Origin: an uncultured Eubacteriales bacterium
GTDB taxonomy: Bacteria > Bacillota > Clostridia > Oscillospirales > Feifaniaceae
Direction of reading: 5' to 3'
Length of the DNA stretch: 6,880 nt
Assembly (NCBI GenBank): GCA_902474785.1
Contig: CABRXB010000055.1
Coordinates: 1 to 6,880, forward strand
The notes below the pieces were generated by a model, which was not told where the DNA came from, did not search any database, and saw only the letters and a program-made list of their open reading frames with translations. Each line of letters starts with the position of its first letter. Position 1 is the first letter of the stretch. Below, in pieces: positions 1-6,768 of this stretch. The position numbers and the translations under genes are program-made.

Positions 1-375
1 AAGGGGCTTGAAATACTGCTTCCAGTTGTTGGCCCAGTCCTCCTCCGCCACACTGCCTCTGGTGAGCGTGAGCGGCCCCAGCAAGCCGGTTTGATCGTTT
101 GCGCGCAGACGCGAAATCGCCGCTTTGATGTCGGCAAGCTGGCGCTCCCCCTGCCCGTTTTCCGGCAGGTAAAAGGTGATATGCGGCACGGCGTCGCGCA
201 GCTGCATCAGGCTCTCGTCCACATAGTCCCAGTGGGTCTGGGTCTTGTTCAAAAAGTCCTCAAAATCCGCCGGGTCGCTGACCACGAGCCCTGACACGCC
301 AAGCTCTTCCAGCAGACCCGTCAACACCTCCACACCCTGCGACGTAGTGACAATGTCGATCTCCGCAAAGCGCAT
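1..375 (-). CDS. prmA: Ribosomal protein L11 methyltransferase, N-terminal part (runs off the window)
   Basis: The reading frame is open from an ATG at 375-373 to base 1 and gives 125 residues, against about 310 for full-length PrmA. It starts MRFAEIDIVTTSQGVEVLTG and ends with the family-typical stretch DWANNWKQYFKP. The N-terminal pattern (short beta strand, TT..., then a helix and a GVSGLVVSDP-like turn) matches the L11-recognition domain of PrmA. The SAM-binding methyltransferase domain would lie beyond the window. PrmA trimethylates lysines and the N-terminus of ribosomal protein L11 in the cytoplasm. The start is supported by GGGAG at 389-385, 9 bases upstream, and by the lack of a nearby in-frame upstream start. 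It lies 83 bases downstream of the SLH gene on the same strand, so it may be read through from the exporter operon or have its own promoter. It is a housekeeping gene and probably unrelated in function to that operon. Identification rests on recalled family motifs. Confidence 0.88.
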   Translation of the reverse strand, partial: MRFAEIDIVTTSQGVEVLTGLLEELGVSGLVVSDPADFEDFLNKTQTHWDYVDESLMQLRDAVPHITFYLPENGQGERQLADIKAAISRLRANDQTGLLGPLTLTRGSVAEEDWANNWKQYFKPL

Positions 376-403
376 ACGTCCACTCTCCCACTCTTGCGGC
401 CAC

Positions 404-437
404 CATGGGGACGAAGGAAGGTTCCCTCGTCCCCATG
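404..437 (-). repeat. Near-perfect 34-base inverted repeat between the SLH gene and prmA
   Basis: The arms catggggacga (404-414) and tcgtccccatg (427-437) are perfectly complementary over 11 bp. Four more pairs (416-419 with 422-425) follow after one A/C mismatch, which becomes a G-U wobble in minus-strand RNA. The minus-strand transcript can therefore form a hairpin of about 14-16 bp with a tiny loop. It starts 21 bases after the SLH stop and ends 14 bases before the prmA Shine-Dalgarno. No U-run follows on either side, so it is not a classical intrinsic terminator. It could be a terminator of another kind, an mRNA-stabilising 3' end, a prmA leader hairpin, or a copy of a dispersed GGGGACG...CGTCCCC palindrome of the type I recall from Clostridia. 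Which of these applies cannot be told here. Confidence 0.7.
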
Positions 438-458
438 ATCACCGCTTTGTTCTTGTTC

Positions 459-2705
459 CTATTTTACCACAACAAGGCGCACAATACCAGCCGTGGCATC
501 GGTGTAGATCTCAAAACTTGTGAAATCCTGCTTTGCCTGCTGCAGGGTGATGAAGCGCTTGGTGGACTCGTTGTAAACCTGCACCTTTTCGGCAATCGAC
601 AGGCTCTTGCCATCCACGCGCACCGTGCGCGTCCCCTCAAAGGCGTCGAGCGACACGGCGCCCTCTTTGGTCAGCTTGTTGTAGGCGCGGGCGTAGCCGC
701 TGCCAATCGCAAGCCCGCCATAGGGCCCCTGCACCGGGAGCAACACACTTTGCGCCCCGGAAAAGCTGGAAACTGTCACAGCGCCCGTGCCGGCGGTCGT
801 ATCTGTCGTCACAGAATAGCTGCTTTTATCTTCACCCACTGAGACCAACCCGTAGGTATAGGCATTTCCGGTGACATTTTTTATCACCACAACACGCACA
901 ACACCCGACGCGTCAGTCTTATAGTAGAGGATGTGATCCTTTGGTATGATGCCGGTGGTGCCGTGGGCATCCTCCAGAGAGACCTCTTCAAAGTAAGCAT
1001 AGCGATCGGCGCACTCATAAACAACCACATCGGGGGAGACTTCACGGTTTCCAAGCATCATTCTTGCAATCGAGAAATCAGAGATGGATGTGCTTGAATA
1101 GGAGGGTTCCATCAGAGAGATTCTGCCATCGTAGGCAACAGAAATCTCAACATACTTTTTATCCAAATCAAACGAGTATGCTTCTGTATAATCCTTTGTT
1201 GTTTCCGACGTGATCTCATGGCCCGTCCACAGGCGCACTGTGACCGAGCTCCCGGAGATCGCGGTCACCAATCCGCCCATAGAAGATGGCGCCTGCGTCT
1301 GGTTGACAACGCCTGCCACCGTTCCGTCGGGCGCGATCAGCGCCGTGATCACCTTGTCGTTGAAAGCGGTCAAATCGAGCTCCTTGTTGTCCGAGATGGG
1401 AAAGGTGATGCCATACATCTCAAAGCTCTGCGCTCGGCTTTTGGTGGGGTAGGCCGTGTTGATCATCCCGGAGATGCGCATGTCGCTCACCAGGAAGCGG
1501 TCAAGAGACGAGGAGTAGGTGACGACGTCGTTTGCTTTCAGCGCCGAGGCGTCGACCCTCACACCGTTTTTATAGATGGGGGTCTTCTCCACAAGCGTGG
1601 CGCTGTAGTGCGTAAGCAGCGGATTTTTCGAGGCGCTGTAGCCGGTTTCAAGCACATAGGTTTCGGCGCCCGCAGTACTGCCGGCCACTGTTGTGGACAG
1701 ATAGCTCAAGGCGCCATTTTTTTCGTAGTAGAGTCGCAGGGTGGTGCCTGCCTTCAAATCCACGAAAGCCGACTGATAGGGCTGCACAGCGCCGCGCTGC
1801 ACCACCTCGGTGCCGGCGGGCACCAGAATGCGCCCGCCCTCGGTGGTGGTGATGCCGTCTGCATCGCGCGACTTGATCACCACCGACACGGCGTCATACC
1901 GGCCGGCGACAAAACCGCACACGCGGCCGTCGCGCCCGGTCAGAAGCACGCCGCGCATGCCGACCAGGGAGGCGGGCATCTCGTTGACCGTGCTCATCTG
2001 CGACACCGTGCCGTTCACAGAAACGCTGATGATGCCCTGCGCGAGCGAAAGGTCGGTTTTCGCCGTGGCCAGCAGCACGGCGTTTTCCGTGCCGGTCAGC
2101 CCCATGTTGAGCGAGAACACGGAGCCCTCTTTGTTTTCAGTGATCAGCAGGTTGGCGAGCAACTGCACCGCCCTGCCGCGCGTCATGGGCGCATAGGGCG
2201 AGATCGACATGCCGTCGGTCAGACCGACTTCCTCGGCCTTGGTCAGATAGTCGTTGGGCCAAAAAGAGCCGATGTCGGTCTCCTCAAAGCCCAGCATGCG
2301 CAGGCAGATGGTCACAGCCTCGGCCTCGGTGATGGCGTTGTCTGGCCGAAAGGTTCCGTCGGGATAGCCGCTGAGCAGCTTGCTCTCGCGCACCGCCACA
2401 TTGACATAGCCCACGGCCCAGTGCCCCGTCTTGACATCGGGAAACAGCGTGTAGTTGCGGTAGAGCGCCACCATGTCCTCATTGCCCATGCTGAGCACGC
2501 CCATTTTGGCAAACTGGGCTCTCGTCAGCGTGCTGGTGGGGCGAAAGTTGCCGTCTTCAAAGCCCGAGACGATGTCGAGCGCCGCCAGCGTCTCGGCCGC
2601 CACCCGCACCTCGTCGTCCCTGATGTCGGAAAAGGCTGCCGCCGGCGCCGACATCAGGAGCGCCAGCAGCAGGGCGGCGCACAGAAATATCGTTTGTTTT
2701 TTCAT
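459..2705 (-). CDS. Secreted protein with three SLH domains and a long beta-rich repeat region; unknown role
   Basis: 748 residues. Residues 1-24 are a Sec signal peptide (KK, hydrophobic core, APAAA before FSD). Three S-layer homology domains follow: about 25-69 (FSDI..., DGNFRP, LTRAQF), 88-140 (FPDVKTGHW, GYPDGTFRPD, ITEAEA) and 147-190 (MTRGRA). SLH domains bind pyruvylated secondary wall polymer and anchor proteins to the cell wall. The second domain has ITEAEA where ITRAE is usual. The remaining 550 residues match no family I recognise. They look beta-rich and contain about seven similar segments such as VITALIAPDGTVAGVV and YVEISVAYDGRISLM, 60-73 residues apart. The start is set by AGGAGG at 2718-2713, 7 bases upstream and overlapping the permease stop codon, so translation is probably coupled. 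As the last gene of the exporter operon it may be the exporter's wall-side partner or its client. An AT-rich patch covers codons 502-562. No catalytic motif was seen. Confidence 0.92.
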   Translation of the reverse strand: MKKQTIFLCAALLLALLMSAPAAAFSDIRDDEVRVAAETLAALDIVSGFEDGNFRPTSTLTRAQFAKMGVLSMGNEDMVALYRNYTLFPDVKTGHWAVGYVNVAVRESKLLSGYPDGTFRPDNAITEAEAVTICLRMLGFEETDIGSFWPNDYLTKAEEVGLTDGMSISPYAPMTRGRAVQLLANLLITENKEGSVFSLNMGLTGTENAVLLATAKTDLSLAQGIISVSVNGTVSQMSTVNEMPASLVGMRGVLLTGRDGRVCGFVAGRYDAVSVVIKSRDADGITTTEGGRILVPAGTEVVQRGAVQPYQSAFVDLKAGTTLRLYYEKNGALSYLSTTVAGSTAGAETYVLETGYSASKNPLLTHYSATLVEKTPIYKNGVRVDASALKANDVVTYSSSLDRFLVSDMRISGMINTAYPTKSRAQSFEMYGITFPISDNKELDLTAFNDKVITALIAPDGTVAGVVNQTQAPSSMGGLVTAISGSSVTVRLWTGHEITSETTKDYTEAYSFDLDKKYVEISVAYDGRISLMEPSYSSTSISDFSIARMMLGNREVSPDVVVYECADRYAYFEEVSLEDAHGTTGIIPKDHILYYKTDASGVVRVVVIKNVTGNAYTYGLVSVGEDKSSYSVTTDTTAGTGAVTVSSFSGAQSVLLPVQGPYGGLAIGSGYARAYNKLTKEGAVSLDAFEGTRTVRVDGKSLSIAEKVQVYNESTKRFITLQQAKQDFTSFEIYTDATAGIVRLVVVK
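461..469 (-). promoter_or_regulatory. Candidate extended -10 promoter for prmA
   Basis: The minus strand reads TGGTAAAAT, which fits the extended -10 pattern TGn followed by a 5/6 match to TATAAT. It overlaps the last codons of the SLH gene. No recognisable -35 box is found at 16-18 bp spacing. If used, transcription would start near 455 and the leader would contain the 404-437 hairpin. This is a weak call based on a single short motif. Confidence 0.25.
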
Positions 2706-2712
2706 GTTGTCT

Positions 2713-2718
2713 CCTCCT
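2713..2718 (-). promoter_or_regulatory. Ribosome binding site of the SLH gene, overlapping the permease stop
   Basis: AGGAGG on the minus strand, 7 bases before the SLH ATG. Its first two bases, A2718 and G2717, are the last two of the permease TAG (2719-2717). A ribosome terminating on the permease would therefore expose or re-engage this site. This supports co-transcription and translational coupling. Confidence 0.8.
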
Positions 2719-3885
2719 ATTCTGAGCGCAGTGCATCAATGGGATTGAGCTTGGAGGCGCGGTTGGCCGGGTAAAACCCGAAGAACATGCCGATGAAAAT
2801 CGAGAAGGCGGCCGCGCCAAGCATCAGGGACATGGATGGCAAGAGCACCATGGTTCCCTGGAACAGTATTCGTCCAAAGATGAGCGACAAAAACGCGCCC
2901 ACTGCGATGCCGACCAGTCCGCCCATGAGACTGATGGTGCCGGCCTCGATGAGAAATTGCGAGATGATGTCGATGCGCCGCGCGCCGATGGACTTGCGAA
3001 TGCCAATCTCCCTTGTGCGCTCTGTGACCGACACCAGCATGATATTCATGATGCCGATGCCGCCGACGATCAGGGAGATACCGGCGATGCCGCCGCCCAC
3101 CATGGACATCATGGCAATCTGCTCATCGTAAAAGTCCATGTACTGATTTTCACTGTAGACCCAAAAGCCCCAGTCGTTGCCGGTGAGCTCCTTCATGTAG
3201 TCCTGCATCTCGGTCACCACCTGGTTGGTGGCGTCGCCGTCGACCGCCTTGATGATAAACGACGAGATGGCCGGCGACTTCAGCAGAAGGCGGTTGTTGG
3301 TATAGGGCACGACGATCACATTGTTCATATAGTCGCCCATGCCGGTCTTCTCCTCAAAGAGACCCACCACCGTGAACTGCTCTCCCTTGATGCGAATGGT
3401 CTTTCCGATGGGGTTTTCAAAGTCGAACAGATCGGTTTTGACCTTGTTGCCGATCACGGCGACGCGGTCGGCATTGAGCACATTGGTATGTGTGAACATG
3501 CTGCCGCGCGTCACGTTGTAGTTGGTGCAAACGTCGTAGTCTGCGCTTCCAAGCAGGATGCGGCAGCTGATATTTTTGTCCTTTTGCTTGACCGTCTCAT
3601 AGGTGGAGAGGTTTGGCGTGTATGCCGCCACGAGATCTGTGATCTCAAGCGTCTTGCTGTAGATCTCTTTGGAAACGTCGCGCTGATCTTTGTAGTATTC
3701 CACCTGAACGGCGTTGGTTCCCATGGCCTCAAAGCTCATCATAAATTGCTGTTTGACGCCGGCCACCAGCGTGACCAGCGTGATGACCGCCGCAAGGCCA
3801 ATGATGATGCCAAGCATGGTCAAAAAGGAACGGCCCTTGTTGTTTTTGATGGACTTGATGGCCATGGAAAACGATTGTCCCAGCT

Positions 3886-3889
<4 letters not shown>
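2717..3889 (-). CDS. MacB/FtsX-type ABC transporter permease
   Basis: 390 residues, the usual length for a stand-alone MacB-type permease. TM1 is at about 22-44, after a short amphipathic N-terminus (AIKSIKNNKGRSFLTMLGI). A large extracytoplasmic domain covers about 45-262 and contains the expected VIGNKV and FTVVGLFEE elements. TM2 (about 264-287), TM3 (about 314-342) and TM4 (about 351-374) form the FtsX core. Family-diagnostic motifs are VTERTREIGIRKSIGAR (288-304), which contacts the ATPase, and the C-terminal YPANRASKLNPIDALR. MacB proteins work as homodimers that couple cytoplasmic ATP hydrolysis to movements of the extracellular domain rather than forming a classical channel. The ATG overlaps the ATPase stop by 4 bp (ATGA), and AAAGGAGG lies 7 bases upstream at 3904-3897. 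In E. coli the ATPase is fused to the permease; here they are split, as is usual in Firmicutes. The substrate cannot be told from sequence. Confidence 0.95.
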
Positions 3890-4599
<710 letters not shown>

Positions 4600-4613
4600 G
4601 TCAGCCTCCCCTA

Positions 4614-6422
4614 TTAATAGTACATGCCATACGGGTTTTCCTGCACGGCGGTGGTGGCCACTTCGTCGCCCTCCTGAAGCCCCTCGACAATTTCAATCTG
4701 GGAGGCGTCAGAGGCGCCGGTGGTGACCCAAACGGCGGTAAAGCCCTCGGGGATCTGCGAGGCGGTGTTCGCGTCGAGAACGCCGCCGGAAGAGGCCGCC
4801 ATATCTTCCGATCCGACCATGTCTTCCTGTGCGCCCTCGTCCGCGCCCTCGTCCGCGCCCTCACCCGCACCTGCATCGGGCGCGGCGGCGACGGCGGCCA
4901 CATTGTGCCACTCCTGCACCTCGCGCACAAAGCAGACGGTGCCGCCCTCGACATATTTCACGGCGTTGGAGGGCACGGTCAGGCAGTTTTCCACGCGGTT
5001 TGTGGTGATCTCATAGTCGAGCCACATGCCGCTCATGAGGCCCTGTGCATTCAAAATCTCGATCTTGGCGGGGAAGGTCGACATGCCGGTGCCCACTGTG
5101 GCCTGCAGCGACACGCTTGAGAGAATGCCGTCGTAAATGGCGCCGCCGTCATAGCTGGCGCTGATGGTGACCGGCATGCCAGGCACAAGCGAGGAGACAT
5201 ACATCTCGTCGACTTCGACGTCCATGATCATGCGCGACAGGTCGGCCACAGACACCACGGCGTTGCCGCCGCCCGTGAGCTCGTCGCCCTCCTTGATGTT
5301 GACGGCGATCACCTGCCCGGCGATCTCAGCCGTGGGTGCATAGTATTTGTACTGCTCGGCCTCGGTGTCGTATCTTTTCTTGGCTTCGTCGAGCCTCTTA
5401 AGTGCGTCAGACAGCCTTTCGTCTGCGTCGTCGCTTTTGATGGTGAAGAGCTGCTCGCCCGCCTCAAAGGAGTAGTAGTCGCGCATGGCCACCGAGGTGA
5501 TCTCCCCGGAGGTGCCGGCCTTGATGTTCTCCTCCTGATTGAAGCTCAAGGTGGCGGCTTCCGCAGGGGTCACATCGCCCGCCGGCGTGTGGATGACGGC
5601 GGTGGCCACCATGCCCTTGGTCAGAGAGCCGGGGTTGTCGATGGAAAGCTCCACCTCGAAGAGCACGGCGCCCTCGTCGGTGATCTTGGAAATGCGCTCA
5701 ATGCGGCTGACGGTACCCGTGACCAGCGCCATGCTCTTGGGGATCGACACATCGGCCGTCTGCCCCAGGGCGATGTCGTCTATGTAGGCCACGCTGTAAT
5801 AGGAGATCAGTTTCATCTTGGAGTCGTCGGCCAGAATGCCCAGCACATCGCCCTTGATGACCTTCTGTCCTTTTTCGCAGTTGACCGAAAGGGTCTTGCC
5901 TGAGAATTCGGCGCGCTCAACCTGCCTTGTGATTTCCTCTTGATACAGATCCACATCTTTATAGGCTTGATTAAGACTGCTCTGATACTCGTTGAGGTTG
6001 TTGACGATCTCCTCGTCGTTGACGACAAACAGCGGGTCTCCCACCTGCACCTGATCGCCGACCTCGACAAAGATCTCCCGCACCTCGCCCTTGGCAAGGC
6101 CGGCAACGTCCTGCTTCTCCTGTGCGGTGACAGAGCCGGAGCCCTGAACCTTGGTCTCAATGGTGCTGATGCCGGCAAAGGCCGTCATCATCTCGGGCGG
6201 CGGATCTTTTTTGAAAAAGAGGCTGTAAACCACAAAGCCGATGGCAATGACCACCGCGGCGAGCAGACCCCATACGATGATCCGTTTGACGGTTTTGCCC
6301 ATCTTGCCCTTTTTTTCCGGGGCAAAGGTCAAGGTCTCCTCCAACGGAGGTTGAGTCACAACCTCCTGCGCCTCTGCGGAAACGGGCTCCTGCATGGGCT
6401 CTTGCGTGGGTGTCTGTTGCAT
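4614..6422 (-). CDS. Membrane-anchored efflux adaptor (HlyD/MacA superfamily) with apparently duplicated adaptor module
   Basis: 602 residues, much longer than a typical MacA (about 370-400). Residues 1-46 are a Pro/Glu/Gln-rich cytoplasmic tail ending in a basic stretch (KKGKMGKTVKR). One TM helix covers about 47-70, and there is no lipobox. Module A (about 107-279) has a lipoyl half GEVREIFVEVGDQVQVGDPL, a short helical segment (137-172), a second lipoyl half (KGQKVIKGDVLGIL) and a barrel-like part. Module B (about 302-500) repeats the order: lipoyl half (AGTSGEIT...GEQLFTI), coiled coil (333-359), second lipoyl half (IAGQVIAVNIKEGDELTGG) and barrel (GMPVTISASYDG), then LTVPSNAVKYVEGG. The C-terminal domain is interrupted at about 512-547 by an acidic low-complexity insert and resumes to IVEGLQEGDEVATT. 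Such adaptors connect an exporter to the envelope; here the partner should be the ABC genes just downstream. AAGGAGG at 6436-6430, 7 bases upstream, fixes the start. The first gene of the operon. Confidence 0.93.
   Translation of the reverse strand: MQQTPTQEPMQEPVSAEAQEVVTQPPLEETLTFAPEKKGKMGKTVKRIIVWGLLAAVVIAIGFVVYSLFFKKDPPPEMMTAFAGISTIETKVQGSGSVTAQEKQDVAGLAKGEVREIFVEVGDQVQVGDPLFVVNDEEIVNNLNEYQSSLNQAYKDVDLYQEEITRQVERAEFSGKTLSVNCEKGQKVIKGDVLGILADDSKMKLISYYSVAYIDDIALGQTADVSIPKSMALVTGTVSRIERISKITDEGAVLFEVELSIDNPGSLTKGMVATAVIHTPAGDVTPAEAATLSFNQEENIKAGTSGEITSVAMRDYYSFEAGEQLFTIKSDDADERLSDALKRLDEAKKRYDTEAEQYKYYAPTAEIAGQVIAVNIKEGDELTGGGNAVVSVADLSRMIMDVEVDEMYVSSLVPGMPVTISASYDGGAIYDGILSSVSLQATVGTGMSTFPAKIEILNAQGLMSGMWLDYEITTNRVENCLTVPSNAVKYVEGGTVCFVREVQEWHNVAAVAAAPDAGAGEGADEGADEGAQEDMVGSEDMAASSGGVLDANTASQIPEGFTAVWVTTGASDASQIEIVEGLQEGDEVATTAVQENPYGMYY
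4831..4866 (-). repeat. Three tandem 12-bp repeats inside the adaptor gene
   Basis: On the plus strand the unit gcgccctcgtcc occurs at 4831-4842 and 4843-4854, followed by gcgccctcaccc at 4855-4866 with two changes. In the coding frame it encodes repeated Gly-Ala-Asp-Glu within the acidic linker of the adaptor. The unit is a multiple of three, so gain or loss of copies would keep the frame and change only linker length. Confidence 0.85.
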
Positions 6423-6495
6423 GGTGCTTCCTCCTTAAGACGTTTGTCAACTGTGTGTCCTTGCTGTAGACTGCCTGTGTTTTCACACGTTACAA

Positions 6496-6523
6496 ATTAC
6501 ATTAGACGGGCGGCGGCTTTGAA
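6496..6523 (-). promoter_or_regulatory. Candidate promoter of the adaptor-ABC-SLH operon
   Basis: The minus strand has TTCAAA (6523-6518, 4/6 match to TTGACA), a 16-bp spacer and TGTAAT (6501-6496, 5/6 match to TATAAT). The position fits a start near 6488, giving a leader of about 65 bases before the adaptor ATG. The local sequence is one of the few AT-rich spots in a GC-rich spacer. The -35 match is modest and no experimental support exists. Confidence 0.4.
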
Positions 6524-6556
6524 TGTTCCGATTTGCCGCTAGAAAGTGCGCCGCCC
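6508..6556. repeat. GC-only inverted repeat enclosing the candidate -35 box
   Basis: The arms gggcggcg (6508-6515) and cgccgccc (6549-6556) are perfectly complementary over 8 bp, separated by 33 bases. One arm occupies the spacer of the candidate promoter, and the -35 box lies just inside the loop. It could be an operator-like dyad or simply GC-rich coincidence. As an RNA hairpin it would be stable but lacks a following U-run. Confidence 0.45.
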
Positions 6557-6630
6557 ATTGTCGCAGTTTTTGGTGATTTTGACCGAACGCATGCGACGTG
6601 CGGGCCTGGCCGCTCTGTTGCGGTTAAGCC

Positions 6631-6658
6631 AAAAGGCCCCCTGCCGCAGCAGGAGCCT
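6631..6658 (-). terminator. Probable intrinsic terminator downstream of pepF
   Basis: Minus-strand RNA from 6658 can pair AGGCUCCUGC with GCAGGGGGCCU around a four-base loop (UGCG), giving about 10 bp with one U-G wobble and one bulged G. It is followed directly by a short U-run (UUUU then GG). It lies about 110 bases past the pepF stop and upstream of the operon promoter, the expected place to separate the two units. The U-run is short. The plus strand also forms the hairpin, but its T-run starts 7 bases later. Confidence 0.5.
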
Positions 6659-6742
6659 CTTGACTTTTTCGCCGGGAATCTCCCGTTTTTAAAAGACATT
6701 GCAAAGCCCCGTGTTGTCCCGCCGTTTTCCGTAACCCAACTG

Positions 6743-6768
6743 AAAAGAGCACAGAGCCCTTGTGGTCT
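6743..6768 (-). terminator. Weak hairpin with U-run right at the pepF stop
   Basis: Minus-strand RNA starting in the stop codon pairs AGA-CACA with UGUG-UCU (6768-6762 and 6753-6746), with one C/C mismatch, a 7-base loop and then UUUC. The stem is short and interrupted, so it is a poorer terminator candidate than the one at 6631-6658. The two may act in series. Confidence 0.25.

Larger units (their letters stand above)
6423..6766. other. 344-base gene-free region between pepF and the exporter operon
   Basis: No reading frame here has a supported start, ribosome binding site or recognisable product. It holds the pepF terminator candidates, the operon promoter candidate, the GC-rich dyad, an 8-bp palindrome cgcatgcg at 6588-6595, and the adaptor Shine-Dalgarno at 6436-6430. 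A plus-strand hairpin (6673-6685) followed by five Ts (6686-6690) has no plus-strand gene in front of it. No riboswitch or tRNA fold was recognised. Confidence 0.6.

Noticed and set aside
260..442. 60-codon minus-strand frame starting MIMGTREPSF, overlapping the prmA start
   Set aside because: It is read from the palindrome into prmA in another frame. The prmA frame has family-specific residues and its own Shine-Dalgarno.
1218..2774. 518-codon open frame on the plus strand opposite the SLH gene
   Set aside because: The translation is rich in H, R, G and Q without domains or a credible start. It is a shadow created by the codon bias of the SLH gene, which has a signal peptide, SLH domains and a good ribosome binding site.
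4614..6422. Possible RND-pump adaptor rather than ABC adaptor
   Set aside because: RND and ABC adaptors share the fold, but no RND transporter gene is present and the ATPase and permease genes follow directly in the same operon.
6445..6450. Perfect TTGACA (-35 consensus) on the minus strand before the adaptor gene
   Set aside because: It lies only 22 bases before the ATG. A -10 at the required spacing would fall on the start codon, and no such box exists.
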